In this document: positions 7,582-16,975 of the stretch, piece by piece
How positions within the stretch are numbered: the stretch's first letter is position 1
How the letters are laid out: every line of letters starts with the position of its first letter
Assembly: GCA_024400425.1 (NCBI GenBank)
Contig: JAKSMV010000025.1
Coordinates: 1-44,078, forward strand
Source of the DNA: Bacteroidales bacterium
GTDB lineage: Bacteria > Bacteroidota > Bacteroidia > Bacteroidales > F082
Direction of reading: 5' to 3'
Length of the DNA stretch: 44,078 bases
The notes under the pieces: model-generated
What the model saw: only the letters and a program-made list of their open reading frames with translations
What the model was told of the DNA's origin: nothing
The model's database searches: none
Made by a program: the position numbers and the translations under genes

Positions 7582-9525
7582 TTATTTATAGTTTCTTTGC
7601 TTCACTTCAACAAACTCAAATTCAAGTTGTTCCTTGTGAAGTTCAGGTATTGATTCACTGCCTTTGTATTCGTAGGCCGCCACGAAATTGAAATTCTGGT
7701 CGTCGCGTTGCGCTTCGCCTTCGGCGGTCTGATGCTCAATGCGGAAATGACCGCCACACGACTCCTCGCGCTGCAAGGCATCGCGGGCAATCAGTTCGCC
7801 CATTTCAAGGAAATCAGCCACACGAAGAGCCTTTTCAAGTTCGGAATTCATGCCTATAGCGCTGCCTGATACTTTCACGTTTTTCCAAAATTCCTTCCTC
7901 AAATCCGAAATCAACTTGATGGCTTTTTCCAAACCAGCCTTTTCGCGTGCCATGCCGACATATTCCCACATGATTTTGCCCAGACGACGATGGAACGAAT
8001 CGACGGTTTCAGTACCTTTCACATTCAAGAGTTTTTCGATTTGTGCGCGGACATTCTGTTCAGCCTGCTCAAATTCAGCACTTTCGATGCTAATGCGAGG
8101 CGTTTGTATCTGGTCGGCCAGATAATTCTGCAAGGTGTAAGGCAACACGAAATAACCGTCAGAAAGTCCCTGCATCAAAGCCGAAGCACCCAAACGGTTG
8201 GCGCCATGATCGCTGAAATTGGCTTCGCCCGCAACGAACAGGCCCTTCACCGTCGATTGCAACTCGTAATCGACCCAAAGGCCGCCCATCGTATAGTGAA
8301 CAGCCGGGAAAATCATCATCGGGGTCTCGTATGGATTTTCATTCACGATTTCCTCATACATGTCGAACAAGTTGCCATAACGCGCCTTTACCACGTTCTT
8401 TCCCAAGCGGTTAATGGCTTCGGAAAAATCGAGATAAACCGCCAAACCGGTTTTGTTGACACCGAAACCAGCATCGCAACGCTCTTTTGCAGCACGCGAA
8501 GCCACGTCGCGCGGAACAAGATTGCCGAAACTCGGATAACGGCGCTCCAGATAATAATCGCGGTCCTCTTCGGGAATATCTATCGGGCGCAACTCGCCTT
8601 TTCGGATTTTCTCGACATCCTCTTTCTTTTTCGGCACCCAAATGCGGCCATCGTTGCGCAGGCTTTCGCTCATCAGCGTCAGTTTCGACTGATAGTCGCC
8701 ATGAACCGGAATACAAGTCGGATGAATTTGCGTGTAGCAAGGATTTGCAAAATAAGCACCTCTTTTATAACAACGCCAAGCGGCAGAGCCATTCGATGCC
8801 ATCGCATTGGTACTCAGGAAGAAGACATTGCCATAACCGCCCGTTGCCAAAACCACGGCATGAGCCGAATAACGCTCAATGTCGCCCGTTTCCAAATTGC
8901 GGACGATAACGCCACGGGCGCGGCCATCGACGATGACCAAATCGAGCATTTCGCGACGAGTATATAATTTCACTGTTCCTTTGTTCACCTCTTTGCTCAA
9001 GGCACCGTAAGCACCCAGCAACAACTGCTGGCCCGTCTGGCCTTTGGCATAAAACGTTCTCGAAACTTGCGCTCCGCCAAAAGAACGGTTGGCCAACATG
9101 CCGGCATAATCGCGGGCAAAAGGCACGCCTTGCGCCACACATTGGTCGATGATATTGTTGCTGACTTCCGCCAGACGATAGACATTCGCTTCGCGGGCGC
9201 GGTAGTCGCCGCCTTTGATGGTATCAACGAAAAGACGCTGGATGCTGTCTCCGTCATTCGGATAGTTTTTCGCCGCATTGATACCGCCTTGTGCCGCAAT
9301 GCTGTGCGCACGACGCGGACTGTCCTGTATGCAGAAAATCTTGACATTGAAGCCCAACTCGCCCAGACTTGCCGCTGCCGAAGCACCAGCCAAACCTGTA
9401 CCGACCACAATAATGTCGAGTTTGCGCTTGTTGGCAGGATTCACCAGTTTTTGGGAAGCCTTGTAATTCGTCCATTTTTCGGCCAATGGGCCTTCAGGAA
9501 TTCTTGATTGAAGTTTTTCGTCCAT
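7582..9525 (-). CDS. frdA: Fumarate reductase/succinate dehydrogenase flavoprotein subunit
   Basis: 647 aa. The dinucleotide-binding motif [19 protein letters not shown] is at about residues 40-58. The covalent FAD-binding histidine is His74 within [15 protein letters not shown]. The FAD-binding and capping domains follow, with THE-type segment [14 protein letters not shown], and [22 protein letters not shown] near the C-terminal third. Length and sequence style are those of the large Bacteroidota/epsilonproteobacterial type of FrdA. It sits between frdC (4-base gap) and frdB (9-base gap). It oxidises succinate or reduces fumarate; direction is inferred from lifestyle, not from sequence. Confidence 0.97.
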   Translation of the reverse strand: MDEKLQSRIPEGPLAEKWTNYKASQKLVNPANKRKLDIIVVGTGLAGASAAASLGELGFNVKIFCIQDSPRRAHSIAAQGGINAAKNYPNDGDSIQRLFVDTIKGGDYRAREANVYRLAEVSNNIIDQCVAQGVPFARDYAGMLANRSFGGAQVSRTFYAKGQTGQQLLLGAYGALSKEVNKGTVKLYTRREMLDLVIVDGRARGVIVRNLETGDIERYSAHAVVLATGGYGNVFFLSTNAMASNGSAAWRCYKRGAYFANPCYTQIHPTCIPVHGDYQSKLTLMSESLRNDGRIWVPKKKEDVEKIRKGELRPIDIPEEDRDYYLERRYPSFGNLVPRDVASRAAKERCDAGFGVNKTGLAVYLDFSEAINRLGKNVVKARYGNLFDMYEEIVNENPYETPMMIFPAVHYTMGGLWVDYELQSTVKGLFVAGEANFSDHGANRLGASALMQGLSDGYFVLPYTLQNYLADQIQTPRISIESAEFEQAEQNVRAQIEKLLNVKGTETVDSFHRRLGKIMWEYVGMAREKAGLEKAIKLISDLRKEFWKNVKVSGSAIGMNSELEKALRVADFLEMGELIARDALQREESCGGHFRIEHQTAEGEAQRDDQNFNFVAAYEYKGSESIPELHKEQLEFEFVEVKQRNYK

Positions 9526-9529
9526 AGCC

Positions 9530-10198
9530 TTAACACTTAAAAGGATTGATTAACCAGTAATAAATTACTACCGAAACAAACAGCAGGACAATGAGCGTAG
9601 CCACCACATAGCCAATGACTTGCCATGCTTTTTTCCAATGTTCGCTGTTCCAGCCCACCGACTGCAACATGCTCCAAACGCCATGCGAAAGGTGAAGCCA
9701 AAGCACAACAAACCAAGCCAGATAACAAATGCTGAAATAGTTGTGCGAAAAGAGGAACTGTATCTGTTCGATGCCATTAATCGGTTCACGGCCAACAAGT
9801 TCGGCAAACTGCATCTTATACCAGAAATCGAATAGGTGCAAGGCCAAACCTAATAATATCAAAACGCCTAAAACCAACATGTTTCTTGACGACCATTCCA
9901 CGCCTTTCGGCCTTTCTGTCTTGCGATAGCGTACAAAGCCACGCGCAATGAAATTCTCGAGGCTCAAAATGACGCCAAAAAGGATGTGCAATCCAGCCAA
10001 TCCTGCAAGACCCAATGTTGCAACGACAGCATACCAATTGGCGCCCAAGAAGTTACAGATTCCATCGTAAGCATCAGGCGACAAAATGGAAACAAAATTC
10101 ATTGTTCCGTGGAAAGCCAAGAAAAGCACGAAACACGCACCCGTGATGGCCATAATCAGTTTCTTCGTGATGGAAGAAAGCAAAGGTTTAAAAGTCAT
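9530..10198 (-). CDS. frdC: Fumarate reductase/succinate dehydrogenase cytochrome b subunit
   Basis: 222 aa with five hydrophobic segments (for example [96 protein letters not shown]). Histidines inside or at the ends of these helices (in AFHG, LHIL, LHLF, LHLSHG) are candidate ligands for two b haems, as in the cytochrome b558 family of this phylum. It anchors FrdA/FrdB to the inner membrane and exchanges electrons with menaquinone. First gene of the operon; its promoter element at 10235-10242 faces the promoter of the plus-strand peptidase gene. Confidence 0.95.
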   Translation of the reverse strand: MTFKPLLSSITKKLIMAITGACFVLFLAFHGTMNFVSILSPDAYDGICNFLGANWYAVVATLGLAGLAGLHILFGVILSLENFIARGFVRYRKTERPKGVEWSSRNMLVLGVLILLGLALHLFDFWYKMQFAELVGREPINGIEQIQFLFSHNYFSICYLAWFVVLWLHLSHGVWSMLQSVGWNSEHWKKAWQVIGYVVATLIVLLFVSVVIYYWLINPFKC

Positions 10199-10212
10199 AT
10201 TCGATTATTTAT

Positions 10213-10220
10213 TATCTTTG
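10213..10220 (+). promoter_or_regulatory. -7 promoter element for first Xaa-Pro aminopeptidase
   Basis: TATCTTTG (TAnnTTTG) lies 36 bases upstream of the ATG at 10257. It lies downstream of the predicted frdC start point on the other strand, so the two promoters face each other. Confidence 0.6.
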
Positions 10221-10234
10221 TCGTGTTGAAAATG

Positions 10235-10242
10235 CAAAAATA
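10235..10242 (-). promoter_or_regulatory. -7 promoter element for frdCAB
   Basis: Minus strand TATTTTTG matches TAnnTTTG, 36 bases upstream of the frdC ATG at 10198. Confidence 0.65.
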
Positions 10243-10256
10243 AGAAAAACGATTAT

Positions 10257-11549
10257 ATGATGAAAACAAACATTCCAAATAGCCTTTTCATTCGCAACAG
10301 GGCAAACCTTATGGCACGTCTGCCCGAAAAGTCGGTGGCCGTTTTTACAGCTAACGAACCTATGCCTCGTAATGGCGACCAGTTTTATCCATTTCGCCAA
10401 CAGTCTGATTTCTTTTACCTTACGGGAATCGATGCGGAAAATGCCTTTTTAATCTTGTCGCCCAACAACCCGACAGAGCAATATCGTGAAGTGCTTTTCA
10501 TTGAGCCTTACGACGAGATGAAAGCCACTTGGCAAGGCGAGATGATGGATGCCAAGCAAGCCAAAGAGATTTCGGGTATTGAAGTCATTAAATCGAGCAA
10601 TGAGTTTTATGCCGTGCTGAACGACATCGCCTTGACGAGCTGCGACACCATCTTCATGAACACTTACGAATATCCGAAATATGAGTGCAACGTCGAGACC
10701 ATTCAACATCGTTTCGTAAAGAAAATCAAGGAGTTGTATCCGTTACATCAGTTTGGAAGGACTGCCCCAATTCTCAACGAATTGCGCATGATCAAGTCGA
10801 AAGAGGAATTCGACATCACGCAAGATGCCTGCAACATCACGGCAAAGGCTTTCCGCAGATGCTTGGAAACCGTGAAACCGAATCGTTACGAATACCAGAT
10901 TCAAGCCGAAATAGAATATATTTTCAAATTGAACAATGCCTCGGGACACGCTTACGCGCCGATTGTGGCGGGCGGCAAAAACGGCTGCTGCCTGCATTAT
11001 TCGAAGAACGATGACATTCTGAACGATGGCGATTTGCTGCTTTTCGACATTGGTTGCGAATACAAAAACTATTCTTCCGACCTCAGCCGCACCATTCCTG
11101 TCAACGGCAAGTTCACGGAGCGGCAGAAGGAATGTTACGGTGCCGTGTTGCGCGTGATGAAGGAAATCACCAAATTATATAAGGTGGGCGGCACCATCAA
11201 CGAAATCAACCAGACGACTTACCGCCTGATGGAACAAGAAATGATCAAGCTGGGACTTTTCACCGCCGAAGATGTCGCGAAACAAGACCCCGACCATCCA
11301 CTTTACCGCAAATATCTGATGCACGGCATGTCGCATCACATCGGCTTGGATGTCCACGACAGTGTTGACAAATACAAGCCTTTCCAGCCCGGCATGATTC
11401 TCACTTGCGAGCCTGGCATTTATATCCGTGAAGAAGGCATCGGCATCCGCATTGAAAACGACTTGCTCATCACCGAAGGCGAACCCATCAACCTATTTGA
11501 AGGTTTACCGATTGAAATTGAGGAGATTGAGGCGGCAATGAATAAATAA
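10257..11549 (+). CDS. pepP: Aminopeptidase P family (Xaa-Pro) metallopeptidase
   Basis: 430 aa. An N-terminal AMP_N (creatinase-like) domain (residues about 5-140, with FTANEPMPRNGDQFYPFRQQ and FFYLTGI) is followed by an M24 pita-bread domain. The five dinuclear metal ligands are all visible: Asp264 and Asp275 in FDIGCEYKNYSSDLSRTIP, His360 in MSHHIGLDVHD, Glu385 in CEPGIYI and Glu400 in IENDLLI. It should remove an N-terminal residue ahead of proline, probably using Mn2+. There is no signal peptide, so it is cytoplasmic. It starts at the first of two consecutive ATG codons. It is followed by a second, distinct M24 peptidase that has its own promoter. Confidence 0.93.
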   Translation: MMKTNIPNSLFIRNRANLMARLPEKSVAVFTANEPMPRNGDQFYPFRQQSDFFYLTGIDAENAFLILSPNNPTEQYREVLFIEPYDEMKATWQGEMMDAKQAKEISGIEVIKSSNEFYAVLNDIALTSCDTIFMNTYEYPKYECNVETIQHRFVKKIKELYPLHQFGRTAPILNELRMIKSKEEFDITQDACNITAKAFRRCLETVKPNRYEYQIQAEIEYIFKLNNASGHAYAPIVAGGKNGCCLHYSKNDDILNDGDLLLFDIGCEYKNYSSDLSRTIPVNGKFTERQKECYGAVLRVMKEITKLYKVGGTINEINQTTYRLMEQEMIKLGLFTAEDVAKQDPDHPLYRKYLMHGMSHHIGLDVHDSVDKYKPFQPGMILTCEPGIYIREEGIGIRIENDLLITEGEPINLFEGLPIEIEEIEAAMNK

Positions 11550-11550
11550 C

Positions 11551-11558
11551 TATATTTG
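11551..11558 (+). promoter_or_regulatory. -7 promoter element for second M24 peptidase
   Basis: TATATTTG matches TAnnTTTG, one base after the stop of the preceding gene and 31 bases upstream of the ATG at 11590. Confidence 0.6.
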
Positions 11559-11589
11559 CAATCTAATTGAAACAATAAATACGAACGAT

Positions 11590-13011
11590 ATGTTTACAAA
11601 AGACGTTTATGCTGGCCGTCGCGCCACACTTAAGCAAATGATAAAGAGCGGTTTGGCTTTCTTCCCTGCCAACAACGAAGCTCCTTTCAACTACCCTGAC
11701 AACACCTATATCTACCGTCAGGACAGCAACTTCTCCTACTTCTTCGGACTGAATCACCCCGATATGGTCGGCGTCATTGACTTCGAGACGGGCGACGAAA
11801 TCCTTTTCGGCGTTGATGTCACCATCGACGACGTGATTTGGTGCGGTCCGCTACCTTCGTTGAAGGAACAAGGCGAACAGATCGGCATCACCGACTGCCG
11901 CGACTTCAACCATTTTGGCGAATACCTCCAGCAAGCCATCGCCAAAGGACGCAAAATCCACATGCTGCCTACCTATCGTGGCGACACCCAGATTCAATGC
12001 GCCAACTGGCTGAATGTGAACGTAAATAATGTTTCCAGCTTCGTCAGTCTGGAACTCATCAAGGCCGTCATAGCAATGCGCGAAGTCAAGAGCGAACTCG
12101 AAATCGCCGAGATGGAACGCGCTGCCAACACTGCCTATTACATGCACACCACAGCCATGAAGATGTGCAAGCCGGGCATGGTGGAACAAGAAATCGCCGG
12201 CGTAGTGGAAGGTCTCTCGCTTTCAGGCGGCGGTCCCGTCTCGTTCCCTGTCATCCTCAGCGTTGACGGACAGACCCTGCACAACCACGGTCACCACAAC
12301 GTGCTGAGAGAAGGCCGCATGATGGTTTGCGATGCCGGTGCCGAAACCGAGAACTACTATGCTTCCGACTTCACCCGCACTACGCCTGTCGGTGGCAAGT
12401 TCAACCAACGCCAACGCGAGATTTACGAAATCGTGCTGAAAGCCAACCAGGAAGTGGCTGCCAACACGCGTCCCTACATGCCTTACATGGAGATGCACAC
12501 CCTCGCCTGCCGCACCTTGATTGATGGACTGAAAGGCGTCGGCCTGATGAAAGGCGACACCGAAGAAGCCCTGATGGCGGGTGCTCACTACCTCTTCATG
12601 CCTCACGGCCTCGGTCACATGCTCGGCATGGACGTGCACGACATGGAAGGCCTCGGCGAGACCTACGTCGGCTACGACGACATCACACCACGTTCCACCA
12701 AGCAAGGCTTCAGCTGCCTGCGTTGCGGCAAGACCCTCAAGCCAGGTTTCGTGGTCACCGATGAGCCAGGCATCTACTTCATCCCTACCCTCATCGACAT
12801 CTGGAAAGCCGAAGGCAAGCACAAGGATTTCATCAACTACGAAAAGCTGGAAACCTACAAGGACTTCGGTGGCATCCGCATCGAAGACGACCTGCTCATC
12901 ACCAATGATGGCTGCCGCATCCTCGGCCGACCCATCCCAAAGACCGTCAGCGAAGTGGAAGACATGTGCGCCCAAGGTCGCGAATGGATCAAAATGAGCG
13001 GATTATATTGA
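11590..13011 (+). CDS. Second M24 (Xaa-Pro aminopeptidase-type) metallopeptidase
   Basis: 473 aa. The N-terminal AMP_N-like domain contains NNEAPFNYPDNTYIYRQDSN and FSYFFGLNHPD. The M24 domain has all expected ligands: Asp248 and Asp260 (CDAGAETENYYASDFTRTTP), His343 (PHGLGHMLGMDVHDMEG), Glu392 (DEPGIYF) and Glu432 (RIEDDLLI). It is longer than its upstream neighbour because of an insert after the metal-binding His (GLGETYVGYDDITPRSTKQG, then CLRCGKTLKPGFV). Codon use is more biased than in the preceding gene, suggesting high expression. No signal peptide. The two neighbours are clearly diverged paralogues, not a recent duplication. Confidence 0.92.
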   Translation: MFTKDVYAGRRATLKQMIKSGLAFFPANNEAPFNYPDNTYIYRQDSNFSYFFGLNHPDMVGVIDFETGDEILFGVDVTIDDVIWCGPLPSLKEQGEQIGITDCRDFNHFGEYLQQAIAKGRKIHMLPTYRGDTQIQCANWLNVNVNNVSSFVSLELIKAVIAMREVKSELEIAEMERAANTAYYMHTTAMKMCKPGMVEQEIAGVVEGLSLSGGGPVSFPVILSVDGQTLHNHGHHNVLREGRMMVCDAGAETENYYASDFTRTTPVGGKFNQRQREIYEIVLKANQEVAANTRPYMPYMEMHTLACRTLIDGLKGVGLMKGDTEEALMAGAHYLFMPHGLGHMLGMDVHDMEGLGETYVGYDDITPRSTKQGFSCLRCGKTLKPGFVVTDEPGIYFIPTLIDIWKAEGKHKDFINYEKLETYKDFGGIRIEDDLLITNDGCRILGRPIPKTVSEVEDMCAQGREWIKMSGLY

Positions 13012-13032
13012 TTCCAACACTTTTCACATACG

Positions 13033-13061
13033 AAAAAAGCGAGGCAAAACCTCGCTTTTTT
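13033..13061. terminator. Bidirectional terminator between M24 peptidase and TonB receptor
   Basis: Perfect stem AAAAAAGCGAGG (13033-13044) and CCTCGCTTTTTT (13050-13061) with loop CAAAA. It serves two convergent genes. Confidence 0.92.
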
Positions 13062-13066
13062 CATGT

Positions 13067-15586
13067 TTAGAACTCCATCACCAATTTCAGGTTCAAGTAA
13101 CGCGGCGTCAGATAGCTCGGCACCGAATACGAAATGTTATCGACATTCTTCACCCAAGTATAGGAAATCGTGTTCGGGATGTCAAGCAAGTTGAACACTT
13201 CGAGGCTCAAATACATGTTCTTGACATAATTGAGCGGATTGCCCTTTCTGAAGCTGCTGCCTTCGTTGATGAGTTGTTTGGTGAAGCCGATATCCACACG
13301 ACGATAGGGAGTGAAATTCCTGTAAGGATAATACCAAGGCTGGTCTTTTCTGTTGACAGGCATGCCCGTACCAAACGACAAGGTCATGTTGACAAGCCAT
13401 GTTGGTGCAAACGGAATATAATCTTGGAAAAACAACGAGAAACTGACTAATTGGTTAGACGGGCGCACATGCCAACCACCAGCAACCGTGTCGGCTACAT
13501 CAGCGTCATTGTGATTATAGAACGGCAACACCTTTCCCTTGTCATTCACAAGATAATAGTCGCCACGGATGTCTTCTTCAGTACGCATGATGGAAAGGCT
13601 CGCCCAGCTGTCGATGCCCTTCACAAACTCGCCGTTCACCTTGAAATCGAGGCCCGTGGCGTAGGCGCGTGCCGATTGGTCGGCATAATAGCGGATGCGC
13701 ACATCGTCGATATCGTAAGGAACCACATGGGTGAAATACTTGAAATAAGCCTCTGATGTGAGAATGAACGGGCGGTTCCAAGCACGGAACTTGAAGTCGT
13801 TGCCTAAAACCACTTGATATGACTGCTGCGCCTTGGCATCCTTATAGAGGCTGCCATCCATGTTGCGAATCTCGCGATAGAAAGGCGTCTGGTTATAGAC
13901 GCCGCCCGAAAGACGATACACCACTTCGCGGCCTTCGTATTTCGGATTATAGGCAATGCCTGCACGCGGACTCACATAAACCTTATGGTTGTAGCCCCAA
14001 TAGTTGGCACGCAGGCCACCTGTCAGCACGATTTCGCCATCGTTCTTGCAAGGTATCGTCCACGAATTTTGCACAAAGCCATCCACATTATTGATTGACA
14101 ATATGTTATTGGCTTTGTTGCAACTGTTCAAGGTAATGTCGGGCAAGACTTCAGGATAAACGCCGATGATTCCTTGCGGGTTGGGCAGATTGTAACCAGC
14201 CGAATCAATCACTTGCCATTCGTCAACCACATCGTCAACATTCTGATGCTGATAGCGCAAGCCCCATTTCAGCAGGCACGAGCCAAACTCGTAGGTGCCT
14301 TTGTGATCCAAATTATAAATCTGGGCGTAGAACGAATTGCGGGCATGTTTCAAATGCGTACCTACATCATGATTGTCAATCAACTGACCTGATGTTTCGC
14401 TGCCCAACGACGATTCGCGCTGGCCAAGGAAATACTGGCCACAGATATCATAGGTCTCGGTTTCGTAAGTCGAATAGGCCGAAGCAATCCATTTCAGATT
14501 CAAGTTATGCGAAGGCTTGTAAGTGAGAGTAAAAGCTCCCATCCCATTGGTGAAGTCATCCACTTCGCGGCCTTCAAAGAAAATATGCAGGCGGAATGCC
14601 TCGTTGATGGTGCCGAAATCGGTGGTCGCCGACTGCGGAACGAGTGCATAGTTGTTTTTCGAGAAATAACCCAACAGCGACATTTCCCACTTGTCGTTGA
14701 GATTATAGTTGAAAAGTGCCTGACCGTCAGCGAAATTTGGTCTATAATAGCCCTTGGTGTTCATCAGACTCAAGGCCAAAGCCGTGTTCTTGTAACGCGC
14801 ACCCACCAGATAGCTGAACTTTTCATCTTTTGTTGTACCTTCGGCGTGAGCATCGGCACCCAAAAGGCTCAAAGCCAGCGAACCTGCCGTTTCGCGAGGG
14901 CGTTTGTAGGTGACATCAAGCACCGACGACATCTTGTCGCCATACTCGGCAGCAAAACCGCCCGCCGAAAACTCGATGTTCGAAATCAAGTTCGAGTTGA
15001 TGAAACTCAAGCCTTCCTGTTGTCCCGACCCGACCAAAAACGGACGATAAATCTCTATTCCGTTGACATAGATGAGGTTTTCGTCAAAATTGCCGCCACG
15101 CACTCTGTACTGCGAACTCATCTCGTTGTTGGAGACCACGCCCGGCAAAGTCTTCACCAGATTCTCGATTCCGCCGCCCATCGAAGGGAGCAAAGTCGCC
15201 TTCTTCGCATCTAAGCGCGTCAGGCTTGAGGCATCCACTGCGCGGTCGCTGATGACAGCATCAGGCAAATTGGTGGAAGTGGAAACCAGCACCATGTCCA
15301 TCTTGCGTTTCTCGCCACGACGGAGCTTCACCGAAATCTGCTTTTGCGCATAGCCCACAAATGAATAAAACACCGTCAATGTAGTATCGGCCGGGACCGA
15401 AACCTCATAATAGCCCTTGGCATTGGTAGTTGCCCCCAACGAAAAACCCGGAATGACCACATTGGCCAATTCGATGGGATGGTTCTGTTCGTCAAGCACC
15501 TTGCCGTAAATCGATGCCGTATTGCCCTGTTGGCCAAAAGCTACCACAGAGACGAGAAGCAACAATAAGATGAATTTCGCGCGCAT
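13067..15586 (-). CDS. TonB-dependent outer membrane receptor
   Basis: 839 aa with a signal peptide (MRAKFILLLLLVSVVAFG). Residues of about 24-105 form a carboxypeptidase-D regulatory-like beta-sandwich (ASIYGKVLDEQNHPIELANV ... TNAKGYYEVSVP) common in Bacteroidota receptors. The plug domain follows (LVKTLPGVVSNNEMSSQYRV, RGGNFDENLIYVNGIEIYRP), then a 22-strand barrel ending in RYLNLKLVMEF with a terminal Phe. No SusD partner is adjacent, so this is a stand-alone receptor, not a SusCD pair; the substrate is unknown. A near-consensus TGTTTTTG on the minus strand (15627-15634) might be its promoter. It ends 5 bases from the shared terminator. Confidence 0.92.
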   Translation of the reverse strand: MRAKFILLLLLVSVVAFGQQGNTASIYGKVLDEQNHPIELANVVIPGFSLGATTNAKGYYEVSVPADTTLTVFYSFVGYAQKQISVKLRRGEKRKMDMVLVSTSTNLPDAVISDRAVDASSLTRLDAKKATLLPSMGGGIENLVKTLPGVVSNNEMSSQYRVRGGNFDENLIYVNGIEIYRPFLVGSGQQEGLSFINSNLISNIEFSAGGFAAEYGDKMSSVLDVTYKRPRETAGSLALSLLGADAHAEGTTKDEKFSYLVGARYKNTALALSLMNTKGYYRPNFADGQALFNYNLNDKWEMSLLGYFSKNNYALVPQSATTDFGTINEAFRLHIFFEGREVDDFTNGMGAFTLTYKPSHNLNLKWIASAYSTYETETYDICGQYFLGQRESSLGSETSGQLIDNHDVGTHLKHARNSFYAQIYNLDHKGTYEFGSCLLKWGLRYQHQNVDDVVDEWQVIDSAGYNLPNPQGIIGVYPEVLPDITLNSCNKANNILSINNVDGFVQNSWTIPCKNDGEIVLTGGLRANYWGYNHKVYVSPRAGIAYNPKYEGREVVYRLSGGVYNQTPFYREIRNMDGSLYKDAKAQQSYQVVLGNDFKFRAWNRPFILTSEAYFKYFTHVVPYDIDDVRIRYYADQSARAYATGLDFKVNGEFVKGIDSWASLSIMRTEEDIRGDYYLVNDKGKVLPFYNHNDADVADTVAGGWHVRPSNQLVSFSLFFQDYIPFAPTWLVNMTLSFGTGMPVNRKDQPWYYPYRNFTPYRRVDIGFTKQLINEGSSFRKGNPLNYVKNMYLSLEVFNLLDIPNTISYTWVKNVDNISYSVPSYLTPRYLNLKLVMEF

Positions 15587-15644
15587 GGAACTATAACACG
15601 ATTAATGATGAATTATTGTCTGCTGCCAAAAACAGTGAAGCCAA

Positions 15645-15678
15645 AACAAAAAAAGCCGCTGCGCAACGCACAGCAGCT
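15645..15678 (-). terminator. Terminator downstream of rpmB
   Basis: On the minus strand, an 11-bp stem (positions 15678-15668 pairing with 15664-15654, two G-U pairs, loop of 3) is followed by a run of T residues (15653-15645). It begins 25 bases after the rpmB stop. Confidence 0.8.
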
Positions 15679-15703
15679 ATATTTTTCGCTCACATTCGCG
15701 GAA

Positions 15704-15946
15704 TTACCAACGGCTGAGGTTTCCCTTTTCCGAAGCATCCATGAGGGCAGCGTAGATGCCCTTCTTGTCGATGGTGCGAAGACCAGCGGCTGTAACTTTC
15801 AGGACAATCCATTCATCCCATTCCGGAACATAGAACTTCTTGATTTTCAGATTAGGTTCAAAGGTTCTCTTGGTTCTCTTGTTTGAGTGAGAAACGTTGT
15901 TACCGGTAACAGTCTTTTTACCTGTGATTTGACAAACTTTTGACAT
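15704..15946 (-). CDS. rpmB: 50S ribosomal protein L28
   Basis: 80 aa, normal length for bL28. The family opening [20 protein letters not shown], the basic [19 protein letters not shown] and the C-terminal [17 protein letters not shown] are all present. The Cys-pair zinc motif is not kept, as in many Bacteroidota. It has its own promoter and terminator here; in many genomes of the phylum rpmG (L33) follows rpmB, but no rpmG is found in this window. Confidence 0.97.
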   Translation of the reverse strand: MSKVCQITGKKTVTGNNVSHSNKRTKRTFEPNLKIKKFYVPEWDEWIVLKVTAAGLRTIDKKGIYAALMDASEKGNLSRW

Positions 15947-15991
15947 GACTCTATTCCTTTATATTTAACAATTGTCTTTTCTAACGGGCTG

Positions 15992-15999
15992 CAAAAGTA
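15992..15999 (-). promoter_or_regulatory. -7 promoter element for rpmB
   Basis: Minus strand TACTTTTG matches TAnnTTTG, 45 bases upstream of the rpmB ATG at 15946. Confidence 0.65.
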
Positions 16000-16114
16000 G
16001 AAAAAATTTCGTTACAAAACCCATATCCGCTAAATTTTCGGCAAAAATAGGGAAATTAATTCAAAACGACCACTTTATATTCCTTTCCAAATATCGTCAT
16101 GATAGGGATTTGCG

Positions 16115-16122
16115 TATCTTTG
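16115..16122 (+). promoter_or_regulatory. -7 promoter element for slyD-like operon
   Basis: TATCTTTG matches TAnnTTTG, 24 bases upstream of the ATG at 16147. No other clear promoter element is seen before the next two genes. Confidence 0.68.
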
Positions 16123-16146
16123 CAGCCTAAAACAATCAATTAATTA

Positions 16147-16566
16147 ATGATTATAGAAGATTTGAAAGTGGCGAAACTGGTCTATACCATCCAAGCCGAC
16201 GACGCCACCGGCGAGATTTTGGAAGAAGCAACCTACGAACAACCTCGCGTCATGATGTTTGGCGTAGGCCGCGTCATGAAGAGCTTCACCGACGGACTCA
16301 GAGGCCTGTCGGCCAACGAAGATTTCGAATTCACCATCAAGCCAGAGAACGCCTTTGGCTACCCATCAGCACAAAACCACCATCCGCTGGCCGGGCACAG
16401 CCTTTTCGTGAAAGGGAAAGTGCTTGAGGTGCGCGACCCTTCCATCGAAGAGATGAACCAAGAGGTGGAACGCCGCATGGCCGAAAACCACCATTGCCAC
16501 CACTGCCATCATCACGAACACGGTCATTCGTGCGAAGACGAAGGCTGCGACTCATGCCACAATTAG
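16147..16566 (+). CDS. SlyD-like FKBP peptidyl-prolyl isomerase lacking the IF domain
   Basis: 139 aa. The first 71 residues match the FKBP half of SlyD (VAKLVYTIQADD, FGVGRVMKSFTDGLRGLS, FTIKPENAFGY). In normal SlyD about 50 residues of the insert-in-flap (IF) chaperone domain come next. Here AFGYPSAQ runs straight into NHHPLAGHSLFVKGKVLEVR (77-96), the segment that normally returns from the IF domain to the FKBP core. The tail is a His/Cys-rich metal-binding sequence (HHCHHCHHHEHGHSC, ending CDSCHN), as in SlyD, which handles nickel. The protein should retain isomerase and metal binding but lose most of the chaperone function. It is the first gene of an apparent operon, four bases ahead of gtrA. 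Confidence 0.88.
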   Translation: MIIEDLKVAKLVYTIQADDATGEILEEATYEQPRVMMFGVGRVMKSFTDGLRGLSANEDFEFTIKPENAFGYPSAQNHHPLAGHSLFVKGKVLEVRDPSIEEMNQEVERRMAENHHCHHCHHHEHGHSCEDEGCDSCHN

Positions 16567-16570
16567 TCCC

Positions 16571-16975
16571 ATGAATCAGAAGGTCAAAGACTTATATCAG
16601 AAGCACAGGAACTTCATCTTGTATGCAGTTTTCGGCACCATCAGCACAGGTGTGGATTTCTGCATTTTCTGGATTCTCAAGAATTTCCTTCCCTATCAGG
16701 TAGCCAATGCCATCAGCTTCCATGCTGGCATCCTATGCAGTTTCCTACTCAACAAGAACATCAATTACAAGGTTGAAAACCGCATTCTGATTCGGTTTTT
16801 GGTCTTCTATCTTGTGCAACTGTTAGGATTAGGCGTCAGTTCGTTGACCTTGAACCTATTGATTGAAAGGTTAGGATTCAGTGCCTTGCTGGCCAAGGGC
16901 TGTTCCGTCTTGACCGTCGCCTTGATTTTGTTTCTTCTCGACAACTTCATTACCTTCCGGAAAAAGGATTCATGA
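16571..16975 (+). CDS. GtrA family membrane protein
   Basis: 134 aa with four predicted membrane segments: FILYAVFGTISTGVDFCIFW, VANAISFHAGILCSFLLN, FLVFYLVQLLGLGVSSLTL and LLAKGCSVLTVALILFLLDN, ending in ITFRKK. The pattern FGTISTGVDF, FLLNKNINYKV and NFITF is that of GtrA. Family members are thought to move undecaprenyl- or polyprenyl-phosphate-linked sugars across the inner membrane or otherwise assist glycosylation of surface polymers. It starts four bases after the slyD-like stop and its stop overlaps the next start (ATGA), so the three genes are probably translated together. No glycosyltransferase is adjacent. Confidence 0.88.
   Translation: MNQKVKDLYQKHRNFILYAVFGTISTGVDFCIFWILKNFLPYQVANAISFHAGILCSFLLNKNINYKVENRILIRFLVFYLVQLLGLGVSSLTLNLLIERLGFSALLAKGCSVLTVALILFLLDNFITFRKKDS

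Noticed and set aside
7990..8967. A 325-codon plus-strand open frame across frdA
   Set aside because: frdA on the other strand carries all catalytic motifs; the antisense frame is a by-product of its codon use.
12223..12975. A 250-codon minus-strand open frame across the second M24 peptidase
   Set aside because: The sense frame holds all five metal ligands, and the antisense product is His/Val-rich without family features.
13067..15586. A SusCD-type polysaccharide utilisation locus around the TonB receptor
   Set aside because: No susD-like gene, glycoside hydrolase or regulator is adjacent; the neighbours are rpmB and a peptidase.
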